The notes under the pieces were generated by a model, which made no database searches, had not been told where the DNA came from, and saw only the letters and a list, made by a program, of their open reading frames with translations. A DNA stretch of 64,000 nt from GCA-2720975 sp964467985 (GTDB lineage Bacteria > Planctomycetota > UBA1135 > GCA-002686595), in the NCBI GenBank assembly GCA_964467985.1, contig CAYXTP010000010.1:1-64000 (forward strand), read 5' to 3'. The number at the start of each line of letters is the position of its first letter. Positions within the stretch are counted from its first letter, which is position 1. Both the position numbers and the translations under genes were made by a program. Shown piece after piece: positions 8,545 through 17,170 of the stretch.

Positions 8545-9306
8545 TCAGGAAAACAGGTAGTCGCTCGACTCCGACCAGGCGGCATAGCGGTACATCGGCA
8601 AGAGGCGTTCGAGTTCGGCCAACAGAATACCGGGGACCTCTTCGCCCAGAGCCGCCTCACGGGCGGGACCTTCGGCAGGAACCGGCCAGCGCCGGTCGAT
8701 CACGAGTTGGTGCTCGCCAGGGGTGTAGTGCCGCAAGAACTCCGTCAACTGGTCGACTGTCAGCTCTCCACAGGGCCACTCCCCACGCCAGTCGTGCAGC
8801 CGCAGTTGGAAGCCATCCAATTCATTGAGCAACGCGAGCCAGGGCTCGAGTCCTTCCTTGGCGACGCGTTTGATCAGGTTTTGACCGTCGTACCAGGCAT
8901 CCACGTGGATTCGAAGGGAGACCTCCAACTGCTGCTGCTCCACGGCCACGCACAGGTAGGCGTTGCGGTAGGCCGAATCCAAGTCCTTGGCCAGGTCGCG
9001 CCCGAGCACCTTGCGCAGGCGAGTCTTCTCCACCTTGGGCCGCATCAGGTAGACCCAAAGGCGCGACACCTGCTTGCCGTTGAAGGCGTGCGGGTTGTGC
9101 AGGGACGAGCGCACATCGAGGGCGACTCCCTGGTCCTTGCTGCGGGCCAGGAACTGCTTGCCCAGGGCCAGCAGCCGACGGCGGGTCACGAGGCGGCGGT
9201 CATTGGATTCCACGCTGCGCGCGTGGTCGGGGCCCAGGGCCGCGAAGTCCCACGGCTCGAACTGGACTCCCCCACTGAGGGGCTTGGGCTCGGTGGACTT
9301 CGGCAT
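8545..9306 (-). CDS. Conserved-looking protein of unknown function
   Basis: I do not recognise the family. The ATG at 9306 (MPKSTEPKPL) is chosen over an in-frame TTG at 9327. The 253-residue product has no signal peptide or membrane helix. It is rich in charged residues and Trp (DWRGEWPCGE, AWYDGQNLIKRV) and looks like a folded cytosolic enzyme or nucleotide-binding protein. It ends 17 bp before the GT39-type glycosyltransferase gene, which suggests cotranscription. Codon bias matches its neighbours, so it is probably a real gene. Confidence 0.65.
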   Translation of the reverse strand: MPKSTEPKPLSGGVQFEPWDFAALGPDHARSVESNDRRLVTRRRLLALGKQFLARSKDQGVALDVRSSLHNPHAFNGKQVSRLWVYLMRPKVEKTRLRKVLGRDLAKDLDSAYRNAYLCVAVEQQQLEVSLRIHVDAWYDGQNLIKRVAKEGLEPWLALLNELDGFQLRLHDWRGEWPCGELTVDQLTEFLRHYTPGEHQLVIDRRWPVPAEGPAREAALGEEVPGILLAELERLLPMYRYAAWSESSDYLFS

Positions 9307-9463
9307 GGGGGAACGGTACAGGCTCAAGTCGAGAATCGCCTCCCCCTGTGTTACCTGGGGCGGGGTGAATTCGTCGCACTCGGCCCTGCGCCGTTAACCG
9401 ACGCCACCCAAGGCGCTAAGATCGGTGACAGCGCGCTGCCCGGTTCGGACACGCCACTGCCCC

Positions 9464-11563
9464 ATGCAATTTGCCCACTTCCAGTTTGACCCCGAGACGG
9501 ATCGCATTGGCGAGGGGGCTCTGAGCGAGGTCTACCGGGCAGAGGATATGAACCTGGGGCGCACGGTCGCCCTCAAGATCCTGCGCTCGCACGCGGAGAT
9601 CGATCCGCAAGCGGAACGGCGCTTCAAGCGCGAGGCCAAGCACACCTCGTCCTTGGCCCACGAGCACATCGCCACGATCTACGAGTATGGCGAGGACCAG
9701 GGCACGTCGTTCATCGCCATGGAGTTCCTCGAGGGCGAAACCCTCGACAAGGTCATCAAGGAACGCACGCTGGGATTCGAGGAGTGCCTGCGCATCGCTC
9801 AGCAGGTGACGAGCGCCTTGGAGTTGGTGCACGAAGCTGGAATCCTGCACCGCGACTTGAAACCAGGCAACGTGCTGCTGCAGCCGGACGGCAAGCTGAA
9901 GCTCCTGGATTTCGGCATCGCTCGCGCTCGCGATGAGACAGGCATCACGCAACAGGGAGTGCTGGTTGGCACGGTGCTCTACATGTCACCTGAACAGGTG
10001 CGCGGTGAGGAACTCGACCTGCGCTCGGATGTGTTCAGCGTCGGTGCCGTGCTCTATCACATCACTACCGGCACCCTGCCCTTCCCAGGGGACAACTTCC
10101 CGGAAGTGTGCATGGCCATCTTGGACGGCAAGTTCAAGCGGCCCACCGAAGTCCGGCATGGATTCCCCCAGGCTTTGGAGGACTTCCTGCTCAAGTGCCT
10201 CGAGGGCGACCCGAGTCGGCGGTTCGCCGACGCGCGGGCGGCGCACGGGGCTTTGCTGCAAGTGGCCGAGGGCCTGTCGGGGACGCGCGCCCGGTCACAG
10301 GCCAGATTACGCGGCACATTGGTGCTTGCACCTACCTCTTGTGCTCAAGACGATGCTGGCTCCTGCGCCACCATGGCTAGCGGGGTGCGCAAGGATTTGG
10401 CCTCGGCACTGTCCCGCAACAAGGATTTGAAAGTCGTCCTGGATGACGACGGTACGGCGCGCAACGGGCTGGGCGTGGACTACATCGTGGAGACGGACTT
10501 GGATGTGCAGGACCAGAAAGGTCGACTCGAGCTCACCGTGCACTTTCCGAGCGAAGATTCGGAGACAGGGACACGCGTTGTGCGCGACAGCGTTGAGTCA
10601 GAGAAAGAAAGCGAGTGGGCGTTGCAGGAGGGTCTGGTGCGTAACTCCATGCGCGTTTTACGCAAGCGATTGACGGAAGCCCCACTGCGTGCCGATGCCC
10701 TCGAGAACGAGAATACGCGAGCCGCTCTGGCCGCCACAACCCGCGGCATGGCCGTGTTGCGTAAGGGCACGACCAAGCACCTGCTGGCCGCCACGGCCAA
10801 GTTCCGCAAGGCATTGGAGTTGGATCGCTACTGCGCACAGGCGCACGCGGGGTTGGCGGAAGCCATGGTGCGCAAGTTCCTGACTTGGGATGGGGATCCC
10901 ACCTTCTTGGACGAGGCGCGCGAACGGGCCAACCGAGCCATCGCGCTGGACAGCCAGTGCGCCATCGCCCACACCGTGCTGGGTTTTGCACGGCATGTTT
11001 CCGGCGCACTGGACCAAGCACAACGCGAGTACCGCCTAGCCATGCAGGTGGATCCCAACGAGTGGCTCTGCCACCGCCTGCTCGGTGCTATCCGCGCACG
11101 CTCAGGAAACTTCAAGGGCGCCGCCCCTCTGCTGCAACGGGCCATCGATCTCTTCCCCTCGCACATCGGCAGCTACGATCACCTCTACGGCGTGTTGCAA
11201 CGCATGGGCCGCTACGAAATGGCGCTCGAGTGTGCTGACGCTGGCATTGCTGCGGCCCATGAACACCTACGCGAAGAGCCCGATGACATGGACGCGCGCG
11301 CACACATGGCGCTGTTGCTCGCCCGCCGGGGATCGGACGCCGCCGCCTTGAAGGCCATCGAGAAGGCTCGCGACCTGGCCCCGCGCGATGGCACGACCGC
11401 ATTCCATGCGGCCTGCGTCCTCGCACTACTGGGTGATCCGCCGGCGGCCATCGAAGCCCTGCAGCTTGCCCAGGATCGCGGCTACTACATTACCAGCGAG
11501 CTGGGAACGAACTCCGATCTCGACATTCTGCGCGGTCTGCCCGAGTTTCAGGAACTGATCTAG
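9464..11563 (+). CDS. Soluble Ser/Thr protein kinase with TolB-like middle and TPR repeats
   Basis: The start is placed at ATG 9464 (MQFAHFQFDP); a 13-codon upstream extension from 9425 looks non-coding. The 699-residue product has a Hanks-type kinase domain at about 10-270: glycine loop IGEGALSEVY, VALKIL (Lys38), catalytic HRDLKPGN (Asp131, Asn136), LDFG (Asp149) and SPE in place of APE. Residues 280-400 resemble the FlgO/TolB-like domain that precedes TPRs in many kinase or cyclase signalling proteins. Residues 420-690 are TPR repeats. Unlike PknB-type receptors it has no transmembrane helix. All catalytic residues are intact. The next gene begins 11 bp after the stop, suggesting an operon. 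Confidence 0.9.
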   Translation: MQFAHFQFDPETDRIGEGALSEVYRAEDMNLGRTVALKILRSHAEIDPQAERRFKREAKHTSSLAHEHIATIYEYGEDQGTSFIAMEFLEGETLDKVIKERTLGFEECLRIAQQVTSALELVHEAGILHRDLKPGNVLLQPDGKLKLLDFGIARARDETGITQQGVLVGTVLYMSPEQVRGEELDLRSDVFSVGAVLYHITTGTLPFPGDNFPEVCMAILDGKFKRPTEVRHGFPQALEDFLLKCLEGDPSRRFADARAAHGALLQVAEGLSGTRARSQARLRGTLVLAPTSCAQDDAGSCATMASGVRKDLASALSRNKDLKVVLDDDGTARNGLGVDYIVETDLDVQDQKGRLELTVHFPSEDSETGTRVVRDSVESEKESEWALQEGLVRNSMRVLRKRLTEAPLRADALENENTRAALAATTRGMAVLRKGTTKHLLAATAKFRKALELDRYCAQAHAGLAEAMVRKFLTWDGDPTFLDEARERANRAIALDSQCAIAHTVLGFARHVSGALDQAQREYRLAMQVDPNEWLCHRLLGAIRARSGNFKGAAPLLQRAIDLFPSHIGSYDHLYGVLQRMGRYEMALECADAGIAAAHEHLREEPDDMDARAHMALLLARRGSDAAALKAIEKARDLAPRDGTTAFHAACVLALLGDPPAAIEALQLAQDRGYYITSELGTNSDLDILRGLPEFQELI

Positions 11564-11574
11564 TCACACGCCCC

Positions 11575-12432
11575 ATGGACAGCCCTCTGATTGCCTTGGG
11601 GATCCAGACGGTCGCCCGTCAGGGGGCTCCGCACCTGGTTGAGTTGGGTGCGGTCAAAGTGATCGCCGGGGAGATCGAAGACACCTTTGACCAGTTGATC
11701 TGTCCGCCGGTTCCCATCGAGGCTGAAGCCAGCGACTGGCACGGGATCACCGAGCAGCACATCCGCGCAGCGCCGCTTGCGGCAGAGGTCCTGGCTGACT
11801 TTCAAGCTTGGGCCGCCGACGACCAGCTGGTCACCCATGACGCAGAGGACACGGCGACCACCCTGGCTTTCGAGTACGCCCGCGCGGAACTTGAGGCACC
11901 CGGTTCCGCCATCTTGGATACGCGCGCCCTCGCTCAACATCACATTCCCGAGGCTGAAGGTCACGACTTGGAGTCTTTGTGTGAGCACCTCGATCTCGAA
12001 GAAGGAGCCCAGCGCCGCGGCCTGGCGGATGCGGTGTGGTGTTGGAAGGTCCTGGAAGAGTGCTTGGATCGTCGTGGCCTTGAACAGGACTCCCTGACGG
12101 AGTGCCTGGCCTTGAGCAGCACGCCAATTACGATTCGCGGCAATTGGCCTCGAAGCCCAGCCCTCAGTTCGCGGATCAGACTACTGGAACAGGCGCGCAA
12201 GAGCTCAAGCGAGGTGGAGCTGCTCTACAGCAGTGGCGGCGCGCCGGCCAACCTGCGCGTCGTGCCCGTGTTTCTCTTCGAACGGGGAGGCAGGGGTTAC
12301 ATGGAGGCCGAGTGTCAGACGAGCGGGTTGCTGAAGACGTACCGCTTGGATCGCGTGCAATCGATCGGAAAGGGCAAGGCTTTTGGGTCGCACTCAGGCA
12401 GCGGACTTCAGCGGCGCAAGAGCCTGCGCTAG
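11575..12432 (+). CDS. Degenerate DEDDh exonuclease domain fused to WYL-like domain
   Basis: The 285-residue protein has two parts. Residues 1-165 follow the DnaQ-like DEDDh exonuclease pattern: GITEQHIRAAP matches the conserved Thr-x-x-x-x region, LVTHDAEDTATTLAFE the second motif, and RRGLADAVWCWKVLEEC the last motif. The first motif, normally DxE, reads ALGIQTV (Gly9, Gln11), and the last-motif His is Arg148, so three of five catalytic residues are missing. Residues 200-265 resemble a WYL domain (RVVPVFLFERGGRGYMEAEC then KTYRLDRVQSI), a ligand-sensing module of transcriptional regulators. It lies 11 bp behind a protein kinase gene. I infer a non-catalytic sensory or nucleic-acid-binding role. 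Confidence 0.7.
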   Translation: MDSPLIALGIQTVARQGAPHLVELGAVKVIAGEIEDTFDQLICPPVPIEAEASDWHGITEQHIRAAPLAAEVLADFQAWAADDQLVTHDAEDTATTLAFEYARAELEAPGSAILDTRALAQHHIPEAEGHDLESLCEHLDLEEGAQRRGLADAVWCWKVLEECLDRRGLEQDSLTECLALSSTPITIRGNWPRSPALSSRIRLLEQARKSSSEVELLYSSGGAPANLRVVPVFLFERGGRGYMEAECQTSGLLKTYRLDRVQSIGKGKAFGSHSGSGLQRRKSLR

Positions 12433-13818
12433 TCAGTGTGGGCCCCAGGTCTGCACCTGGTATTGATCGACGCGACCGGGGAATCGTGAAACGCTGTCCC
12501 CGTAGGTCGAACCGCTATTATCAATTGCGGGCCCCTCGACGGCGCGTACAGGACCTTGGGCCTGACCGCGAGTCAGCCCTTCGTCCGAGTGATTCACCCA
12601 GAGCCATACACCACCATCCCCGTCGTAGGCCCCCGTCAGGAAGAACGAATCAGAGGTATTGAGTTGGGAGAGGGGAATCGAGCCGTAGACGTAGGACCCG
12701 ACTCGGGCGCCAAACCTCAAGACCGCTTCGCCCTCCCCTTCGGGATTGTGCATTTCCAAGGTGAACGCTCCGGTCTCCCCGTCACCCAGAATCTGAACCG
12801 TGCGGCCCTGCGAGAGGTCGAGGTTGCGGAAGCGGACGACAGCCGTGACGAAGTAACCGGCAGCGATCTGATTCTCGATGGTGCGCCGGGTGACGGTCGA
12901 CTGGTTCTTGCGGCGCATGTACTCGACCAGGTTCGAGTCCTCAACAACGGCCCGAGCCTTGTCGACGGGATAGTCCACGGTGAGGGCGTCGGCTTCCTCA
13001 CGCAGCGCGGCAACAAAGACCTCGCCCAAAGAGTCGGGAATCGTCCAGAGATTGACGCCCAGTCCCAAACCGTGGGCATGGGCGATCTTGGGGAACAGGT
13101 TGGAGTCCTGGTAGTGAAACTCGACCCCGTGAAACCCATCCCGACTAGATTGTGAAATGAGCGATTCGAAGAGTGCCAGACTCGGTGCCTGCTGCTTGCT
13201 GAACAGCTCGTTCAGCTTGACCCATGGGCGGAGTGAGTCGTAGCTCGCATCCTCCAAGGCGTCGCGGGTCAGGGTCAAGTTGTTACGAATATTGGTGAAA
13301 GACCGGATCACGACTGGTCGGCCGGCGGTTCCGTATCCGTTCTCGACCAGGTTCGACAAGAGCTGGGCGACATAGTCTTCGTCGGCGTGGGTTTCCTTGC
13401 TCTCGATGAACAGGATCTGATCCCCAGCACGCAGCGCCGGATCGGCGAGCACGGCACCAAGATGCGCGCCCTCGGTTGTGCCTTCGTCGTTGTGATCGAC
13501 GTACAAGATTCCGCCCTCGCTCTTGATATCCAGCTCGATCAAGTCCGCTCCGCCCTGCTGAGCTGCATGGATAAGATCGAGGGTCGTCGCCAGGCTGCTG
13601 GCCGGATCACTCCCCACGCGGTAACAGTTGTGGGCGGAAATCGCCGCGGCATTGCCCTGTGGAGTCCGCGCAAGATCACGAGCCACTCCGTCCCAGTAGC
13701 CCCTATGCAGTCCAATGGGCCCTGAGCAGGCGGACACGAGAAGGCCCGCACCCAGGGCACATAGGACCGCGGTCTTGCTGACAATGACCGCGATGTGACT
13801 TGCGCTCTGCTCGTTCAT
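12433..13818 (-). CDS. GDPD/PI-PLC-like phosphodiesterase lipoprotein with LamG-like C-terminus
   Basis: The start is the ATG at 13818 (MNEQSASHIAV), giving 461 residues. A longer frame upstream crosses the divergent typA promoter and is rejected. A signal peptide ends in lipobox LLVSAC (Cys31). Residues 58-320 match the TIM-barrel GDPD/PI-PLC-like superfamily: SAHNCYRVG (His63, Asn64), LIELDIKSEGG (Glu95, Asp97) and VDHND (His109). The first motif has AHN in place of the HRG typical of bacterial GDPDs. The last 150 residues are beta-rich and look like a concanavalin/LamG domain. It probably hydrolyses phosphodiesters outside the cytoplasm. It converges on the preceding gene with adjacent stops. 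Confidence 0.75.
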   Translation of the reverse strand: MNEQSASHIAVIVSKTAVLCALGAGLLVSACSGPIGLHRGYWDGVARDLARTPQGNAAAISAHNCYRVGSDPASSLATTLDLIHAAQQGGADLIELDIKSEGGILYVDHNDEGTTEGAHLGAVLADPALRAGDQILFIESKETHADEDYVAQLLSNLVENGYGTAGRPVVIRSFTNIRNNLTLTRDALEDASYDSLRPWVKLNELFSKQQAPSLALFESLISQSSRDGFHGVEFHYQDSNLFPKIAHAHGLGLGVNLWTIPDSLGEVFVAALREEADALTVDYPVDKARAVVEDSNLVEYMRRKNQSTVTRRTIENQIAAGYFVTAVVRFRNLDLSQGRTVQILGDGETGAFTLEMHNPEGEGEAVLRFGARVGSYVYGSIPLSQLNTSDSFFLTGAYDGDGGVWLWVNHSDEGLTRGQAQGPVRAVEGPAIDNSGSTYGDSVSRFPGRVDQYQVQTWGPH

Positions 13819-13945
13819 CAGGGGCTCCAGGTTGGGATGAATGCCAAGGATACCGTTCCCAGACCTAGTCCAAAGCCCCCTTCTGCCCTTAGACTCTTTC
13901 GCTTGAATTCTGGAATCGCTCCTCCAATCCACCCTGCCCGCCCCC

Positions 13946-15772
13946 ATGTCTCCCTCCGAATTCCGCAATCTGGCCATCGTCGCCCACGTCGACCACGGCA
14001 AGACGACCCTTGTGGACAGCATGTTCTCCTTCGTGGGCACCTTCCGCAAGAACCAGCAGGTGCAGGAAAGGGCCCTCGATTCAAACGATCAGGAACGCGA
14101 ACGGGGCATCACGATTCTGGCCAAGAACACGGCCATCGAGTACGCCGGCACGCGCATCAACATCGTCGACACTCCTGGCCACGCCGACTTTGGTGGGCAA
14201 GTGGAGCGCACGTTGACCATGGCCGACGCTGTGCTGCTGTTGGTGGACGCCTTTGAAGGCCCCATGCCTCAGACGCGGTTCGTGCTATCGAAGGCCTTTG
14301 AACACGGTCTGCCTGCCTTGGTGATGATCAACAAGATCGACCGACCCGACGCGCGCGCGAGCGAGGTGCTCGACGAGGTCTTCGACCTGTTCGTGGAACT
14401 GGGCGCCGACGACGATCAGTTGGACTTCCCCGTGATCTACGGTTCCGGCCGCGATGGCTGGGCCACGCGCGATCTGGACGAAGCTAGCGACAACCTGAAG
14501 CCCTTGTTGGACATGTTGCTCGAGGAGGTACCCGCGCCACAGCTGGACTCTCAGGGCCCGGTTCAGTTTCAGGCCTCGACCCTGGACCACGACGATTTCC
14601 TGGGTCGCGTGGCGGTGGGTCGGGTGTCGCGCGGTACCTTGCGGCGAGAAGCTCGCTACGCCCTCGCCCATCCCGATCGGGACAAGGCCCCCGTCTTCCC
14701 CGTCAAAAACCTCTTCCGGTACGAGGGGCTCAAGCGCATCGCCGTCGAAGAAGTCCATGCCGGTGACATCGCCATGGTCACAGGTATCGATGAGATCGGT
14801 GTGGGGGACACCTTGTGTCCCATCGAGACCATCGAGCCACTGCCGGCCATCCCCATGGATGAGCCCACGCTCTCCATGGTGTTCTACGTCAACAACTCTC
14901 CGTTTGCCGGTCAGGAAGGTCGCTATGTGACCAGCCGCCAGATTTGGGCGCGCCTGGAGAAGGCAGCCGCCCGCGACGTGGCTTTGGTTTTGTCAGAAAC
15001 CTCCAGTGCGGAGGCGTTCGAGGTCAAGGGGCGCGGAGTCATGCACCTCTCCGTGCTGATCGAAAACATGCGCCGCGAGGGGTTCGAATTCAGCGTAGGC
15101 AAGCCGCACGTCATCATCAAAGAAGTCGACGGGGTGAACTGCGAGCCCGTAGAACGAGCCACGGTCGAAGTCCCGGCGGACAACGCCGGCCGCATCATCG
15201 AGTACCTCGGCCGGCGTCGCGGTGAAATGACCCACATGGATGCGGTCGGGAGTCTCTCCAAGATCGAGTTCCTGATCCCCTCGCGCGGCCTGATCGGCGC
15301 GCGCACGGCTCTCCTCACGCTAAGTCAAGGTGAGGCGATTCTGGCCCACGTGTTCGAGCGCTGGGCCCCTGACGGCGGGGTGATTCCGCGTCGTACCAAC
15401 GGGGTCTTGGTGGGCGATAGGTCCGGTGAGGTCATTCCCTACGCCATCGACGGGCTGCAAGACCGCGGCGTCTTCTTCGTGGCACCGGGCACGCCCGTTT
15501 ATGAAGGCATGATCGTGGGTGAGAACAACCGTGCCGAAGACTTGACCCTCAATGTCTGTCGCACGAAGAAACTCACCAACATGCGCGCTTCGGGCCGCGA
15601 CGACAACGTCAAGATCGCCCCCCCACGCATCATGAGCCTCGAAGAGAGTCTCGAGTACATCGAGGACGACGAGCTGCTCGAGGTAACACCGGGCAGCTTG
15701 CGGCTACGTAAGCGCACCCTGAACGAACTCGAGCGCAAGCGCGAGCGCAAGAAGGTCAAGAGCACCGTCTGA
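13946..15772 (+). CDS. typA: Translational GTPase TypA/BipA
   Basis: The 608-residue length is normal for TypA. G1 is AHVDHGKTT, the switch I region includes ERERGITI, G3 is DTPGHADF and G4 is NKID. The C-terminal half carries the EF-G-like domains III and V and the TypA-specific domain (IPSRGLIGAR, FFVAPGTPVYEGMIVGENNR). TypA binds the 70S ribosome and helps ribosome assembly and stress or cold adaptation. Transcription runs away from the phosphodiesterase gene across a 127-bp divergent intergenic region. The stop lies 10 bp from the convergent PQQ propeller gene. Confidence 0.97.
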   Translation: MSPSEFRNLAIVAHVDHGKTTLVDSMFSFVGTFRKNQQVQERALDSNDQERERGITILAKNTAIEYAGTRINIVDTPGHADFGGQVERTLTMADAVLLLVDAFEGPMPQTRFVLSKAFEHGLPALVMINKIDRPDARASEVLDEVFDLFVELGADDDQLDFPVIYGSGRDGWATRDLDEASDNLKPLLDMLLEEVPAPQLDSQGPVQFQASTLDHDDFLGRVAVGRVSRGTLRREARYALAHPDRDKAPVFPVKNLFRYEGLKRIAVEEVHAGDIAMVTGIDEIGVGDTLCPIETIEPLPAIPMDEPTLSMVFYVNNSPFAGQEGRYVTSRQIWARLEKAAARDVALVLSETSSAEAFEVKGRGVMHLSVLIENMRREGFEFSVGKPHVIIKEVDGVNCEPVERATVEVPADNAGRIIEYLGRRRGEMTHMDAVGSLSKIEFLIPSRGLIGARTALLTLSQGEAILAHVFERWAPDGGVIPRRTNGVLVGDRSGEVIPYAIDGLQDRGVFFVAPGTPVYEGMIVGENNRAEDLTLNVCRTKKLTNMRASGRDDNVKIAPPRIMSLEESLEYIEDDELLEVTPGSLRLRKRTLNELERKRERKKVKSTV

Positions 15773-15782
15773 GCGGGCGGGG

Positions 15783-17150
15783 CTACTTCTCGTCAGGGTC
15801 CGACTTGGCGGTTCCGACGCAGAACAGCGTAGTGTCTGTGCGAATGAACAGGCAGCCGTGGGCCGCGACCACAGAACTGCGCGCCCGCGCACCGTCCTCG
15901 CCCCCCATTTGAGCAACAGTCACGATCTCTCCTGAGCCGGCGTCCAACGCCACAACTTGAGCGTTGTGATCCATGCACCAGACGCGACCGTCCGCACCCG
16001 TCGGCGACGCCCGCCACTTGGCATCGCGCGGCATCTCTGTGGTCCACAGCACCTCGCCCGAAGCGGGGTCGATTTTCGAGAGTGCAGAGCGCAGATCACT
16101 CAACACATAGAAGTGGTCACGGTAGAACAGGGGTGTGGGCACATCGGTGGTGACGGGATTGCGACGTCCCTCGCTCTGCCACAACAGGCTCTCGTCGTTC
16201 AGCGTCCCTTTGCCGTCCAACTGGATGGCGAAGACCGGCGCACCCTTGGGTCCACAGGCCAAGGCCACGCCGCTGCCGGCGACTGCAGAGGGCACGACGC
16301 GCCACCATTGTTCGCGATGACCGGGATTCCAGGTGCCCCAACGCCAGAGCTCTGCCCCCGTGCGGGGATCGTGCCCCGTCATGATGTCCCCACCGACGAC
16401 AATCAATTCCTTGCGTCCCGATGCGGTCACATTGGGGATGGCCGTGGTGTAAGCCTCTCTCGATTCCACGCGCGCCTCGGTCGGGCGAATAACGCGGAAG
16501 GCCGTCTCGCCAGAGGCCGGGTCCAAGCCCAGCAGGTACGACTCGGCCCCTTGATCTCCCTTGTCACGCACGGGTTCGTCACGTTGCAGGATGGGTAGGA
16601 CCAAGCGCCCCTCCCAAAGGCTCGGAGTGGCAGAGAACGTCCACTGAAACTGGAAGTCGCCTAGATCCGCTTGCAGATTGCGACGCCAAAGTTCCTTGCC
16701 CTCCAAGTCATAGGCCACGAGATCCGCGTTGCCGAAGAAGAACACGACGCGTTCACCGTCGCAGACAGCCGACGGGGAAGCGTAGTTGCTGCGGTGGTTG
16801 ATCCTGGTGGGTTCACCCTGCCCATCCGGCTGGTAGCCACTACCCGCCGAGTGCTGCCAGCGCACCTTGCCGCTCGTCCGGTCGAGACACAGGGCGACCA
16901 ACTGTCCCTGCTCGATGTCCGCGGCCGTCAAAAAGACTCGCTGCCCAACGACGATTGGCGTGCTCGCGCCGGGTCCGGGCAGGGTCGCTTTCCAGAGCAC
17001 GTGCTGCTCGTGGTCGAAGGTCTTGGGCAGTCCCTCGACCGCACTGGATCCGTCGTGCTGGGGCCCGCGCCAATTGGGCCAGTCTTGGGCAGGGGCCAGA
17101 GACTGGACGGCGAAAAGGAAGAGGGTCGTCAGGCAGGCACGAACAATCAT
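15783..17150 (-). CDS. Secreted PQQ-like beta-propeller protein
   Basis: The ATG at 17150 (MIVRACLTTLFLFAVQSL) starts a signal peptide cleaved after LAPAQ; upstream codons are not needed. The mature protein opens with DWPNWRGPQHDGSS, the typical start of planctomycete PQQ_2 propeller proteins. It continues with repeats such as LVALCLDRTSGKVRW, VAYDLEGKELW, TGAELWRWGTW and DPASGEVLW. The fold is an eight-bladed propeller of BamB/quinoprotein type; no dehydrogenase active site is evident. It begins 20 bp after the stop of the upstream gene at 17171, so the two probably form an operon. Role unknown, perhaps a surface or periplasmic binding protein. Confidence 0.85.
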   Translation of the reverse strand: MIVRACLTTLFLFAVQSLAPAQDWPNWRGPQHDGSSAVEGLPKTFDHEQHVLWKATLPGPGASTPIVVGQRVFLTAADIEQGQLVALCLDRTSGKVRWQHSAGSGYQPDGQGEPTRINHRSNYASPSAVCDGERVVFFFGNADLVAYDLEGKELWRRNLQADLGDFQFQWTFSATPSLWEGRLVLPILQRDEPVRDKGDQGAESYLLGLDPASGETAFRVIRPTEARVESREAYTTAIPNVTASGRKELIVVGGDIMTGHDPRTGAELWRWGTWNPGHREQWWRVVPSAVAGSGVALACGPKGAPVFAIQLDGKGTLNDESLLWQSEGRRNPVTTDVPTPLFYRDHFYVLSDLRSALSKIDPASGEVLWTTEMPRDAKWRASPTGADGRVWCMDHNAQVVALDAGSGEIVTVAQMGGEDGARARSSVVAAHGCLFIRTDTTLFCVGTAKSDPDEK

Positions 17151-17170
17151 GGAAGGCAACTCGGCTGGGG

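Noticed and set aside
12433..14049. Longer start for the phosphodiesterase lipoprotein at 14049
   Set aside because: It would run through the divergent promoter and antisense to the start of typA, and the internal ATG at 13818 has a proper signal peptide and lipobox.
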